Shown here piece by piece: positions 33,558 to 44,529 of a stretch of DNA of 64,000 nucleotides. Positions within the stretch are counted from its first letter, which is position 1; every line of letters starts with the position of its first letter. The notes below the pieces were generated by a model. It was not told the origin of the DNA and searched no databases. It saw nothing but the letters and a program-made list of their open reading frames with translations. The translations under genes were made by a program, and so were the position numbers. Source of the DNA: Dryocola sp051297175 (GTDB lineage Bacteria; Pseudomonadota; Gammaproteobacteria; Enterobacterales; Enterobacteriaceae); the NCBI RefSeq assembly GCF_051297175.1, contig NZ_JBINNY010000001.1:4836001-4900000 (forward strand), given 5' to 3'.

Positions 33558-35477
33558 TTACTTCTTACCCGCCAGCAGGTCGAGCACTTCCTGTACGCTT
33601 GTGGTATTCGCCAGGCGTTCAATCACCGAGTCGTCGTCCAGCGCGTTGGTCAAGCTGGTGATAACCTGGATGTGTTCGTTATTGCGAGCGGCGATACCGA
33701 TAACCAAGCGAGCCACGTCTTCCGGCTCTTCGCCGAAGTGAACGCCCGCAGGGTACTGGCAGAACACGATACCGGTTTTCAGCACGCGGTCTTTCGCTTC
33801 AACGGTGCCGTGTGGAACCGCAATGCCTTCGCCCAGGTAGGTCGGGGTCAGTTTTTCACGTTCGAACATCGCATCCACGTATTCCGGCTGCACGTAGCCG
33901 CCGTTCACCAGCTGCTCGCCGGCAAAGCGAATCGCCTCTTCTTTGGTATTGGCTTTCAGGCCGAGGAAAATATTGCCCGCGCCGAGGCGGAACAGCCCTT
34001 CTTCGCTTGGCACAAAGCTGTCTTCCAGGCTGCTCATCACCTTCACTTCTTTCTCGCTCAGGTTTTGGGAAGCGACTAGACGCTCGGTCAGGTTGCTGTA
34101 CAGGCTGCTGTCGAGGAAGTTAGTCAGGGAGATATGCTGCGCCTGTGGCACCTGGCGCATGGCGCGCTCGGTCAGGTCGCGGTGCGTAATCACCAGGTCA
34201 ACGTCTTCCGGCAGGCTGTTGATAGCGCAGTTGGTGACGGAGATGTTTTTCAGGCCCGCGTCGCTCACTTTCTTACGCAGCACGCCAGCACCCATCGCGC
34301 TTGAACCCATACCGGCGTCGCAGGCAACGATAATTTTACGCACGTGGCTCAGGTCGTTAGACAGACCCGCGCCCACCGCCAGCGGAGCCGCGCCGCCTTT
34401 AGATTCCGCTTTCATCTCCTGCATACGGCGAGCCGCTGCTTCGATGTCGTCTTCTTCTTTCACTTTGCTGGTTTTCAGCAGAATCGCAGAAACCACGAAG
34501 GAAACGAGGGTTGCCGCAACGATTGCCGCGATGTTCGCGAAGTATGCGCCTTTTGGCGTCATCGCCAGAACGGCCAGGATTGAACCAGGGGAAGCCGGGG
34601 AAACCAGGCCACCGTTCAGGATGGTCAGGGTGAACACGCCGGTCATACCGCCGAGGATAACGGCCAGGATCAGACGTGGGTTCATCAGCACGTACGGGAA
34701 GTAAATTTCGTGGATACCGCCCAGGAAGTGGATGATTGCCGCGCCGCCCGCAGACTGCTTGGCGTTACCGCGACCGAAGAACATGTACGCCAGCAGCACG
34801 CCCATACCCGGGCCTGGGTTGGCTTCAATCAGGAAGAAGATTGATTTGCCCAGCTCGTGGGACTGCTGAATACCCAGCGGCGAGAAGATACCGTGGTTGA
34901 TGGCGTTGTTAAGGAACAGGATTTTCGCCGGTTCAACGAAGATAGACGCCAGCGGCAGCATGTCATGGACAACCATGAAGTTAACGCCCGCCGCCAGCAC
35001 TTTGGAGAGCACTTCAACAGCCGGGCCGATACCCATGAACGCCAGAATCGCGAGGATCATACCGATGATGCCCGCGGAGAAGTTATTCACCAGCATTTCA
35101 AAGCCGGATTTGATTTTGCCGTCTACCCAGGCGTCGAAATGTTTAATCGCCCAGCCGCCCAGCGGGCCAGCAATCATCGCGCCGAGGAACATCGGCATAT
35201 CAGCACCGACGATAACGCCCATCGTGGTGATAGCACCGACCACGCCACCGCGATCGCCACCGATTAAGCGACCACCGGTATAACCGATGAGCAGCGGCAG
35301 CAGATAGGTGATCATCGGGCCTACCAGCTTCGCCAGCGTCTCGTTTGGCAACCATCCGGTCGGAATAAATAACGCTGTGATAATACCCCAGGCAATAAAT
35401 GCGCCGATGTTTGGCATGACCATATTGCTGAGGAAACGACCAAAGCTTTGCACCTTGATCTTGATATCGGATGACAT
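33558..35477 (-). CDS. mtlA: Mannitol-specific PTS enzyme IICBA, MtlA
   Basis: Imports and phosphorylates mannitol. 639 residues from the family start MSSDIKIKVQSFGRF (E. coli 637); the frame begins two codons earlier, which I excluded. Domains: IIC membrane part (residues ~1-340, with GGIHEIYFPYVLMNPR), IIB with phospho-Cys about residue 386 in KIIVACDAGMGSS, and IIA with phospho-His about 556 in AVPHGTVEAKDR. First gene of mtlADR. Five CRP-like sites upstream fit strong catabolite control. Confidence 0.97.
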   Translation of the reverse strand: MSSDIKIKVQSFGRFLSNMVMPNIGAFIAWGIITALFIPTGWLPNETLAKLVGPMITYLLPLLIGYTGGRLIGGDRGGVVGAITTMGVIVGADMPMFLGAMIAGPLGGWAIKHFDAWVDGKIKSGFEMLVNNFSAGIIGMILAILAFMGIGPAVEVLSKVLAAGVNFMVVHDMLPLASIFVEPAKILFLNNAINHGIFSPLGIQQSHELGKSIFFLIEANPGPGMGVLLAYMFFGRGNAKQSAGGAAIIHFLGGIHEIYFPYVLMNPRLILAVILGGMTGVFTLTILNGGLVSPASPGSILAVLAMTPKGAYFANIAAIVAATLVSFVVSAILLKTSKVKEEDDIEAAARRMQEMKAESKGGAAPLAVGAGLSNDLSHVRKIIVACDAGMGSSAMGAGVLRKKVSDAGLKNISVTNCAINSLPEDVDLVITHRDLTERAMRQVPQAQHISLTNFLDSSLYSNLTERLVASQNLSEKEVKVMSSLEDSFVPSEEGLFRLGAGNIFLGLKANTKEEAIRFAGEQLVNGGYVQPEYVDAMFEREKLTPTYLGEGIAVPHGTVEAKDRVLKTGIVFCQYPAGVHFGEEPEDVARLVIGIAARNNEHIQVITSLTNALDDDSVIERLANTTSVQEVLDLLAGKK

Positions 35478-35620
35478 ACGCACACCCCTTGTTGTGTTTA
35501 CGCGCTGGAAAGCAGCCCGAGGTTTATTGTTAACGTGGCGACAGGGACTTGCCTGCCAGATGCTCTAAGTGAGGCGAATCTGGCACGTGAGCGGGAAACT
35601 GTCCAGTGAGGGGATTTTTA

Positions 35621-35839
35621 TGTGATTCAGATCACCTGAAATCACGTCAAAGGGGGATGCCGCAGGTGATCCGCGTCACAAAACTTCTGTGTAAAAATAA
35701 TACAGCGATGATTTTTCAGCCGCCAAACGCCGCTATTTGTGACACTAATCACATTTTTAAGGCGGGGCTTTGTTATTTATTTGTGATCTCACTCACAAAG
35801 TATTTTCAGCCGTTTTTGGCCAGTGTGATCCAGAACACT
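35621..35839 (-). promoter_or_regulatory. mtlA control region with five CRP-like sites
   Basis: Five 16-bp CRP-type palindromes: TGTGATTCAGATCACC (35621), GGTGATCCGCGTCACA (35665), TGTGACACTAATCACA (35738), TGTGATCTCACTCACA (35782) and TGTGATCCAGAACACT (35824). E. coli mtlA is known for five CRP sites, and the spacing of 42-73 bp here (about whole helical turns) fits loop-free stacking. The rest of 35478-35975 holds only a single palindrome at 35930 and no gene. Confidence 0.85.
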
Positions 35840-35929
35840 CTGTATTATTCCGATTATTTCCGGATGTAAGTTTATTACAGCGAGCCGGGCGGCGGGCTTG
35901 ACCCAATCTGTTCCCCGGCTATCGGAATG

Positions 35930-35960
35930 GTAGGGTGGATAAGCGTCAGCGCCATCCACC
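35930..35960. repeat. Single palindromic repeat (GGTGGAT stem)
   Basis: GTAGGGTGGATAAGCGTCAGCGCCATCCACC, between the mtlA control region and the end of the oxidoreductase gene at 35976. Single copy with intact core; could serve as 3' end for the minus-strand gene. Confidence 0.88.
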
Positions 35961-35975
35961 AGCTGTACGGTCAGG

Positions 35976-36566
35976 TCACTCGCCGGTCACCGCAGCCCGC
36001 GCCTGGGCAAACAGCTTCTGATAATGCTGCTGGCTATCGGTAATGTCCTCCTCCACCCCAATCGTGTTGAAGAGGTAGGTGATTTTGGTCTCGGCAATGC
36101 CCAAATAGCCCCCGGCGCTGGTGAGATAGTCGGACATATTCTTTTCCCAACCATACTTCACGTAGCCTTCCTCTGAACCGCCCACCAGCGCGACCCAGTG
36201 GACTCGTCTGGCCGGAAAGCCCTTGCCGCCGTAGGCCAGGCCGTGATTCCACACGCGATCAAGATAGCCTTTCAGCATCGCCGGGAAGCTGTACCACCAC
36301 ACCGGGAACACCAGCACCACGGTATCGTTCTGCGCCATCTCGTTGAACAGACGGTGGACTTCCGGCGAGTGCTGCTTGTCCGGGTTGCTCCAGTCAGGCT
36401 CGTCCTCCACGCCGAGCGCCGGATTAAAGCCGATGCGGTAAAGGTCGAGGGTGGAAACCTTCGTTCCCTGCTCCTGCGCTTCGCCCTGGATTTCCTTGAC
36501 CACCTGCGCGGTCAATGAATCAACGCGTGGATGCGCCCATACGATATACATATTCTCTGATTTCAT
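35976..36566 (-). CDS. Flavodoxin-fold NAD(P)H (quinone) oxidoreductase
   Basis: 196-residue protein of the flavodoxin-like-fold 2 family (KefF/YwrO/MdaB relatives). Features: N-terminal MYIVWAHPRVDSLTAQVV (FMN phosphate loop), VVLVFPVWWYSFPAMLKGYLDRVW (about 83-106) and WVALVGGSEEGY before the C-terminal helix. Probably reduces quinones or electrophiles using NAD(P)H. Divergent from a LysR regulator with a 101-bp shared promoter region, the usual arrangement for control by that regulator. The physiological substrate cannot be told. Confidence 0.85.
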   Translation of the reverse strand: MKSENMYIVWAHPRVDSLTAQVVKEIQGEAQEQGTKVSTLDLYRIGFNPALGVEDEPDWSNPDKQHSPEVHRLFNEMAQNDTVVLVFPVWWYSFPAMLKGYLDRVWNHGLAYGGKGFPARRVHWVALVGGSEEGYVKYGWEKNMSDYLTSAGGYLGIAETKITYLFNTIGVEEDITDSQQHYQKLFAQARAAVTGE

Positions 36567-36667
36567 GGAGTTATCTCAATCTAAGTAGAAGTAGCATTCA
36601 CTTTACGGCCGCGAGATAGTTCTGTAAAACGTATGTATTGAGATGGGTTAATGAAGGATTTTCACTA

Positions 36668-37564
36668 ATGCGGCTGAACTTTTCCGACTTCGCGACGTTC
36701 ATTGCGGTGGCGCGCCACAAAAGCTTTCGCGCGGCGGGCGACGAACTTGGCCTCTCCCCTTCGGCCATCAGTCACGGCATCAAACAGCTTGAGCAGCGGC
36801 TGAAGGTTCGCCTGTTTAACCGCACTACCCGCAGCGTGTCGCTCACCGAGGCGGGGCAAAACCTGTTCGAACGCCTGCGCCCGGCCTTCGACGAAATCAA
36901 CACCATGCTTGATGAGGTGAACTGCTTTCGCGAAACGCCGATGGGCACGCTGAAAATCAACTCATCCAGGCTCGCCTCGCGCATGGTATTAATGCCGCTG
37001 GTTGCCGGATTCACCCGTGAATACCCGGACATCAGGGTGGAAGTCACCACCGACGACAGGCTGGTGGACATCGTGCAGCAGCAGTACGACGCGGGAATTC
37101 GCCTGAGCACCACGGTTGAAAAAGATATGATCGCCGTGCCGATTGGCCCGCAGATGAAGCTCGCCGTCGTCGCCACGCCGGAATACTTCGCCCGCCACCC
37201 CGCGCCCGCGCACCCGCGTGAGGTGATCAATCACCAGAGCGTGGTTTACCGCTTCCACAGCGGCCGCCGCTACCACTGGGAGTTTGAAGGCCCGGACGGC
37301 AAGTTCGAAGTCCTGCCCTCTGGAAACATCCTGGTCGACGACATGGATTCGGAAATGGAAGCGGTGCTGGCCGGCGCGGGGCTGGGCTATCTTTACCACC
37401 AGCAGGTCGCCGAGCATCTGGCGAGCGGCAGGCTGGTGGCGGTATTAAACGACTGGCTGCCGGTGCGCCCCAGCCTCCAGCTTTACTACCCTAACCGCCA
37501 ATACATGACCTGCGGGCTGCGCGCGTTTCTCGACTACATCAAATCGCCGTCGGCGGTAATCTGA
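36668..37564 (+). CDS. LysR-family regulator, probable controller of the divergent oxidoreductase
   Basis: 298 residues from ATG 36668 (MRLNFSDFATFIAVARHKSF) with an AAGGA ribosome site; the frame extends 10 codons further but the LysR N-terminus starts here. wHTH: SFRAAGDELGLSPSAISHGIKQLEQRLKVRLFNRTTRSV (in part, about 17-55), then the effector-binding domain (GTLKINSSRLASRMVLMPLV). Of the CrgA/DsdC-like subgroup often paired with quinone reductases. Ligand unknown. Confidence 0.88.
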   Translation: MRLNFSDFATFIAVARHKSFRAAGDELGLSPSAISHGIKQLEQRLKVRLFNRTTRSVSLTEAGQNLFERLRPAFDEINTMLDEVNCFRETPMGTLKINSSRLASRMVLMPLVAGFTREYPDIRVEVTTDDRLVDIVQQQYDAGIRLSTTVEKDMIAVPIGPQMKLAVVATPEYFARHPAPAHPREVINHQSVVYRFHSGRRYHWEFEGPDGKFEVLPSGNILVDDMDSEMEAVLAGAGLGYLYHQQVAEHLASGRLVAVLNDWLPVRPSLQLYYPNRQYMTCGLRAFLDYIKSPSAVI

Positions 37565-37603
37565 ACCATACTTAGCTTTTGTTGGCTTAAAACGGACGAT
37601 GTA

Positions 37604-38212
37604 ATGAAACTTATCGGCAATTACACCAGCCCCTACGTGCGCAAAATTTCGGTCATCCTGCTGGAAAAAGGCATCACCTTCGAGTTTGTGAACGACAATC
37701 CGTGGGTCGCCGAAAGCAAGACGCCGCACTACAACCCGCTGGGCAAAGTCCCGGCGCTGGTCACGGCGGATGGCGAGTACTGGTTTGATTCTCCGGTGAT
37801 TGCGGAATACCTCGAGCTGCTCGACATCGCGCCCGCGCTCATCCCGCGCGAGCCGAAGGACGCGCTGAAAATGCGCCAGGTGGAAGCGCTTGCCGACGGC
37901 ATCATGGACGCGTCGCTGGCGTCGGTGCGCGAACAGCAGCGCCCGCCAGCCCAGCAGTCCGAAACGGAACTCCTGCGCAGCCGGGAGAAAATCAGCCGCG
38001 GGCTGGACATGCTTGAAAAGCTCGCCGCCGATAAAACGCTGGTTGCCGAACCGCTGTCGGTCGCCAGCATCGCCGCCGCCTGCGCCGTGGGCTACATCAA
38101 CTTCCGCCGCGTCTCGCCCGGCTGGTGCGTTGACCGCCCGCATCTCATCAAGCTGGTCGAAACGCTTTTCCAACGTGAGAGCTTCGCCCGCACCGAACCG
38201 CCAACAGCATGA
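37604..38212 (+). CDS. yibF: Glutathione S-transferase-like protein YibF
   Basis: 202-residue GST-fold protein: N-terminal thioredoxin-like domain with MKLIGNYTSPYVRKISVIL (Ser/Thr near residue 8-9 in the G-site), the cis-Pro segment KVPALV and ESxxI-like DSPVIAEYLE, then the all-helical domain. E. coli YibF is 202 residues and lies before selA-selB as here. Enzymatic activity of YibF is not established. Confidence 0.93.
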   Translation: MKLIGNYTSPYVRKISVILLEKGITFEFVNDNPWVAESKTPHYNPLGKVPALVTADGEYWFDSPVIAEYLELLDIAPALIPREPKDALKMRQVEALADGIMDASLASVREQQRPPAQQSETELLRSREKISRGLDMLEKLAADKTLVAEPLSVASIAAACAVGYINFRRVSPGWCVDRPHLIKLVETLFQRESFARTEPPTA

Positions 38213-38282
38213 TCTCCCTTCATGACAGGGGGTTTACTCCCCCTGTAAACTAACGCCACATTTCCCAACCCGACGGCTTGCC

Positions 38283-39674
38283 ATGACCTCCGATCGTACC
38301 TTGTATAGCCAACTTCCGGCGACAGACCGCCTGCTGCGCGACGCCTCCTTCGGCCCCCTGCTGAACGTTTTCGGCCATACCCGCGTGGTCAGCACCCTGC
38401 GCGAAATGCTCGACGCCGCGCGTGAACATATCCGCACCCAGGACAGGCTGCCGCCGTGGAACGATGATTGGGCAAGCCAGGCGACGCAAAGACTTGAGGC
38501 CAGCCAACGCAGCGCGCTGTTGCCCGTTTTTAACCTGACCGGCACGGTGCTGCACACCAACCTTGGCCGCGCGCTACAGGCCGAAGCCGCCGTTGAGGCG
38601 GTGTCGCAGGTGATGCGCTCCCCGATAACCCTGGAATACGATCTCGACGGCGCCGCGCGCGGCCACCGCGACCGGGCGCTGGCAGATTTGCTGTGCGAGC
38701 TAACCGGCGCGGAAGACGCCTGCATCGTCAATAACAACGCCGCTGCGGTGCTGCTTATGCTTGCCGCGTGTGCGGACGGCGGCGAAGTCGTGGTGTCCCG
38801 TGGCGAACTGGTGGAAATCGGCGGCGCGTTCCGCATTCCGGACGTCATGCGCCAGGCGGGCTGCCGGCTCGTCGAGGTCGGCACCACCAACCGCACGCAC
38901 CTGAAGGACTATCGCCAGGCCGCCGCCGCGGGCAACACCGCCCTGCTGATGAAGGTGCACACCAGCAACTATCAGATTGAAGGCTTCACCAAAGCGGTCA
39001 GCGAGGCCGAGCTTGCGGCGCTGGGCCGCGAGCTGGACATTCCGGTGGTGAGCGATTTGGGCAGCGGCTCGCTGGTCGATCTCAGCCAGTGGGATTTGCC
39101 GCCGGAGCCGATGCCGAAGCAGCTAATAGCCGCAGGCGTCAGCCTGGTAAGCTTCTCCGGGGATAAGCTGCTCGGCGGGCCGCAGGCGGGGATTATCGTC
39201 GGCAAAAAAGAGCTGATCGCCCGCATTCAGAGCCACCCGCTCAAGCGTGCCCTGCGCGCCGATAAAATGACGCTCGCGGCGCTGGAAGCCACGCTGCGCC
39301 TGTACCAGCACCCGGAAACGCTCGTTGAGCGGCTGCCGACGCTGCGCCTGCTCACCCGCAGCGCGGCGTCGATCGGCGAACAGGCGCAACGTCTGCTGCC
39401 CGCGCTGCAAACGCATTTTGGCGAACGGTTTGCCGTGCGGGTCGAACCCTGCCTGTCACAGATTGGCAGCGGCTCGCTGCCGGTCGACAGGCTGCCGAGC
39501 GCGGCCATCACCCTCACGCCAAAAGACGGGCGCGGCACCACGCTTGCAGAGCTAACGCAGCGGCTGCGCAACCTGCCAAAACCGACGATCGGCCGCATCA
39601 GCGACGGTCGCCTGTGGCTGGATTTACGCTGCCTGGAAGATGAAACGGGCTTTATGGAGATGCTAAGCCAATGA
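38283..39674 (+). CDS. selA: L-seryl-tRNA(Sec) selenium transferase SelA
   Basis: PLP enzyme that converts Ser-tRNA(Sec) to Sec-tRNA(Sec) using selenophosphate. 463 residues, exactly the E. coli length, with the PLP-binding Lys295 in FSGDKLLGGPQ and conserved LTGTVLHTNLGRA near residue 85. It overlaps selB by 4 nt. Needed here for the selenocysteine of FdhF encoded at the right end of the window. Confidence 0.97.
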   Translation: MTSDRTLYSQLPATDRLLRDASFGPLLNVFGHTRVVSTLREMLDAAREHIRTQDRLPPWNDDWASQATQRLEASQRSALLPVFNLTGTVLHTNLGRALQAEAAVEAVSQVMRSPITLEYDLDGAARGHRDRALADLLCELTGAEDACIVNNNAAAVLLMLAACADGGEVVVSRGELVEIGGAFRIPDVMRQAGCRLVEVGTTNRTHLKDYRQAAAAGNTALLMKVHTSNYQIEGFTKAVSEAELAALGRELDIPVVSDLGSGSLVDLSQWDLPPEPMPKQLIAAGVSLVSFSGDKLLGGPQAGIIVGKKELIARIQSHPLKRALRADKMTLAALEATLRLYQHPETLVERLPTLRLLTRSAASIGEQAQRLLPALQTHFGERFAVRVEPCLSQIGSGSLPVDRLPSAAITLTPKDGRGTTLAELTQRLRNLPKPTIGRISDGRLWLDLRCLEDETGFMEMLSQ

Positions 39675-41500
39675 TTATCGCCACCGCCGGGCACGTCGAC
39701 CACGGCAAAACCACCCTGCTGCAGGCCTTAACGGGCGTTAACGCCGACCGCCTGCCGGAAGAGAAAAAGCGCGGCATGACCATCGACCTCGGCTACGCCT
39801 ACTGGCCGCAGCCGGACGGACGCATCATCGGTTTTATCGACGTGCCGGGACACGAAAAATTCCTCGCCAACATGCTGGCGGGCGTCGGCGGCATCGACCG
39901 CGCGCTGCTGGTCGTCGCCTGCGATGACGGCGTGATGGCGCAAACCCGCGAGCACCTCGCCATTTTGCAGCTGACCGGCCAACCGGCGATTACCGTGGCG
40001 CTGACCAAGGCGGATCGGGTGAGCGAGGAGCGCATAAGCGAAGTCCGCAGCCAGATAAACGCCCTGCTGGGCAACGTGCCGGTGTTTATCACCGCCGCGA
40101 CGGACGGGCTGGGCATCGACGAGCTGCGCCAGCATATTCAGGCGCTGCCGGAACGCCCGCACCCGCGCCAGCACCGTTTTCGCCTGGCGATTGACCGTGC
40201 CTTCACCGTGAAGGGCGCGGGGCTGGTGGTGACCGGCACGTCGCTTGGCGGCGAGGTAAACGTTGGCGATACCCTGTGGCTGACGGGCGCGGATAAACCC
40301 ATGCGCGTGCGCGGCCTGCACGCGCAAAACCAGCAGACCGAGAGCGCCTATGCCGGGCAGCGCATCGCCCTAAACATCAGCGGTGACGCCCAAAAAGTGG
40401 ACATCAGCCGCGGCGACTGGCTGCTGGCCGAAAAGCCGTTGCAGGCGGTCGAGCGCGTTATCGTCCAGCTTGAGGCCCACACGGCGCTCAGCCAGTGGCA
40501 GCCGCTGCACGTTCACCACGCCGCGAGCCACGTCACCGGGCGCATCTCGCTGCTGGAAGGCGACCTTGCAGAGCTGGTGCTGGACGTGCCGCTGTGGCTG
40601 GCGGACAACGACCGGCTGGTGCTGCGCGATATCGCCGCCCGCACCACGCTTGGCGGCGCGCGGGCGCTACGGCTCCATGCGCCACGGCGCGGCAAACGCC
40701 AGCCCGCCTTTCTGGAATGGCTGCACCGCCTTAAACACGCCGAAGGCGATCGGCAGGCGCTGGACGTGCTGCTACAGCGCGGGGCCGTTTCCCTGAGCGC
40801 CTTCGCCTGGGCGCGGCAGCTCACGCCCGCGGGCCTGCAGGCGTTGCTCAGCCAGCCGGGGTACATTCAGGCGGGCGACAGCCTGCTCAGCGACGAGGTC
40901 GCCGCCCGCTGGCAGCAAAAGCTGCTCGACGTGCTCGATCGCTACCACCAGCAGCACGACGATCAGCCGGGGCCGGGGCGCGAACGCCTGCGCCGCATGG
41001 CTCTGCCGGCGGAGGACGAACCGCTGGTGCTCGCGCTGATTGAGAAAATGCGCCGCGAGGGCACGATAGTCAGCCGCCAGGGCTGGCTGCACCTGCCGGA
41101 CCACAACCCCGGCTTTTCAGCCGAGCAGCAGGCGATATGGGAAAAAATCGACGCCCTGTTCGGCGACGACCCGTGGTGGGTGCGCGACCTGGCCGCAGAA
41201 ATCAGTGAGGATGAACAAAGGGTGCGCCAGCTGCTGCGCTTTGCCGCCCAGCTCGGCCTGGTGACGGCGATCTTAAAAGATCGTTATTACCGCAACGATC
41301 GGATTCAGGCGTTTGCCGATTTGATCCGCGAATTGGATCAAACCCAGGGCGCGACCAGCGCGGCGGATTTCCGCGACAGGCTGGGCATCGGCCGCAAGCT
41401 GGCGGTGCAAATCCTCGAATATTTCGACCGTATAGGGTTCACCCGCCGCCGTGGCAACGACCATTTATTGCGGGATAAGGCGTTGTTTCAGAGGGAATAG
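39671..41500 (+). CDS. selB: Selenocysteine-specific elongation factor SelB
   Basis: GTPase that brings Sec-tRNA(Sec) to UGA codons followed by a SECIS hairpin. 609 residues (E. coli 614). G1 motif GHVDHGKTTL at residues 7-16, G3 DVPGHEKF, G4 TKAD; EF-Tu-like domains II-III, then four C-terminal winged-helix domains (about 375-609) for SECIS binding. Coupled to selA by ATGA overlap. Followed by a palindrome pair. Confidence 0.97.
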   Translation: MIIATAGHVDHGKTTLLQALTGVNADRLPEEKKRGMTIDLGYAYWPQPDGRIIGFIDVPGHEKFLANMLAGVGGIDRALLVVACDDGVMAQTREHLAILQLTGQPAITVALTKADRVSEERISEVRSQINALLGNVPVFITAATDGLGIDELRQHIQALPERPHPRQHRFRLAIDRAFTVKGAGLVVTGTSLGGEVNVGDTLWLTGADKPMRVRGLHAQNQQTESAYAGQRIALNISGDAQKVDISRGDWLLAEKPLQAVERVIVQLEAHTALSQWQPLHVHHAASHVTGRISLLEGDLAELVLDVPLWLADNDRLVLRDIAARTTLGGARALRLHAPRRGKRQPAFLEWLHRLKHAEGDRQALDVLLQRGAVSLSAFAWARQLTPAGLQALLSQPGYIQAGDSLLSDEVAARWQQKLLDVLDRYHQQHDDQPGPGRERLRRMALPAEDEPLVLALIEKMRREGTIVSRQGWLHLPDHNPGFSAEQQAIWEKIDALFGDDPWWVRDLAAEISEDEQRVRQLLRFAAQLGLVTAILKDRYYRNDRIQAFADLIRELDQTQGATSAADFRDRLGIGRKLAVQILEYFDRIGFTRRRGNDHLLRDKALFQRE

Positions 41501-41512
41501 TTTTTCGACCGC

Positions 41513-41585
41513 GGTGGGTGGCGCTGCGCTTACCCACCCTACAGCCCCAATCCCGTAGGTCGGATAAGCGTCAGCGCCATCCGAC
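41513..41585. repeat. Palindrome pair between selB and the ROK kinase
   Basis: GGTGGGTGGCGCTGCGCTTACCCACC then CTACAGCCCCAATCCCGTAG and GTCGGATAAGCGTCAGCGCCATCCGAC. Stems GGTGGGT and GTCGGAT differ and are each compensated. It separates two convergent genes. Confidence 0.9.
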
Positions 41586-41601
41586 TTTTGCACAACACCA
41601 A

Positions 41602-42471
41602 TCACTTCTGCTTCGCCAACCAAACCGCGCCTAACATCCCGGCCTTGTTGCCGAGCTTGCACGGCCGAATCGGCACCTTCAGCACGTCCCAGAACTTGAA
41701 GCCCTCAAGATGGCGTTCCAGCATCGGATAAAGCATCGGCTGGGTGCTAACGCCGCCGCCGAGCAAAATCGCCTGCGGGTCGAACAGCGACACCACGCTG
41801 TAAATGCCGCGCGCCAGGTATTTCACCCAGTTATCAATCACACCCTGAATGTGTAAATCCGTCTCAGCGCGCGCAAAAATATCCTGGCCGTGAATTTTTT
41901 CGTCCGCCGGGATATTCATCTCGCGGCGGCAGGCGTCCATCAGCCCTTTGGCCGAGGCGAGCTGGTGCATGTCTTCACCGTACTGGCCGACGGGCAGCAC
42001 GCCGAACTCCCCGGCGCGGAAGTGCGAGCCGCGCATTAATTCGCGATTAACGATAATGCCGCCGCCGATGCCGGTGCCGATGGTCACGCACACCAGCGAA
42101 TCGTATTCGTTGCCCGCGCCGAGCCACATCTCACCGAGCGCCGCGCAGTTGGCGTCATTTTCCACGGTGATGGGTAAATCGGTCAGCTCGCCAAACACTT
42201 CCAGCAGGTTGCAGCCGTCGAGAAAGGTCAGCGCGCCAGCCTTGGGGACGCTGCCGGTGTGCGGGTTAATGTAGCCAGGAAAACTAATGGCGATACCGGC
42301 GATTTCGTTGTGCTGCCGGTAGCCCGCCACCACGCTTTGCCAGGCGTCAAGAAACAGCTGGCGGTCGTAGTGGGTATCGTATTCTTCAGCGATCAGCACC
42401 TCCCCCTCTTCTGTGAATAAACCATGTTTTACATGGGTACCGCCTACATCAAAACCAATAAACAGGCGCAT
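41602..42471 (-). CDS. ROK-family sugar kinase (no zinc motif)
   Basis: 289-residue ROK kinase starting at 42471 (MRLFIGFDVGGTHVKHGLF, AGGA 6 nt upstream). N-terminal phosphate loop FDVGGTHVK, sugar-binding ENDANCAALGE with catalytic Asp near 103, and second ATP loop VTIGTGIGGGIIV. The CxCGxxGC zinc-binding motif of glucokinase/NagK/NanK-type ROK proteins is absent (the segment reads GEFGVLPVGQYG), as in the BglK-like beta-glucoside kinases. It occupies the place of yiaY of E. coli between selB and aldB. Substrate unknown; a beta-glucoside or hexose kinase is likely. Confidence 0.85.
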   Translation of the reverse strand: MRLFIGFDVGGTHVKHGLFTEEGEVLIAEEYDTHYDRQLFLDAWQSVVAGYRQHNEIAGIAISFPGYINPHTGSVPKAGALTFLDGCNLLEVFGELTDLPITVENDANCAALGEMWLGAGNEYDSLVCVTIGTGIGGGIIVNRELMRGSHFRAGEFGVLPVGQYGEDMHQLASAKGLMDACRREMNIPADEKIHGQDIFARAETDLHIQGVIDNWVKYLARGIYSVVSLFDPQAILLGGGVSTQPMLYPMLERHLEGFKFWDVLKVPIRPCKLGNKAGMLGAVWLAKQK

Positions 42472-42659
42472 GAGCAATCCTTTTGGCGAAACGGGAAAAA
42501 GGTAATCCTAAAGTATGTATCAAATCACTCAGGCTGCTGGTCGATTACTCTGAATCGACAAAATTTAATCCGTGAGCCGTGTCGTAAAGCCTTCAAACGC
42601 TGGCGAAGAAACCAGCACTGGCGACTAACCTTGAAGGGCAACCACGACAGGAGAACACC

Positions 42660-44198
<1,539 letters not shown>

Positions 44199-44260
44199 GG
44201 GTTAGCCGGTGAGTATGTCGAGTGACGGCTTAGGCCTTACCCGAGCCGGCGATGAACTAT

Positions 44261-44348
44261 GCCGGGTGGCGCTAAGCTTACCCGGCCTACCGACGCCGAT
44301 CTACTAACGCATTGACGTGCAGGTCGGATAAGCGCAGCGCCACTCGAC
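44261..44348. repeat. Palindrome pair between aldB and hicA
   Basis: GCCGGGTGGCGCTAAGCTTACCCGGCCTAC and CAGGTCGGATAAGCGCAGCGCCACTCGAC, the second with two stem mismatches. The remainder of 44199-44529 holds no gene; the hicAB promoter must lie between 44400 and 44525, where TGTATAGTGTGTACA is a possible operator half-palindrome. Confidence 0.85.
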
Positions 44349-44529
44349 GTTTAAATCTGCTGTTCCTCGCGACTCTCTGTTTTCTCTACGCAACTAAACA
44401 TTATTTTCTTCGAGCCATCCCGTATTTGGCCCATTCCATCAATGACGCGGCAACGCCATTGCCGTAACGTAACCGCTTCATCAAAGTGTGATGTGTATAG
44501 TGTGTACATAACCCAGGGAAGGGAGTAGA

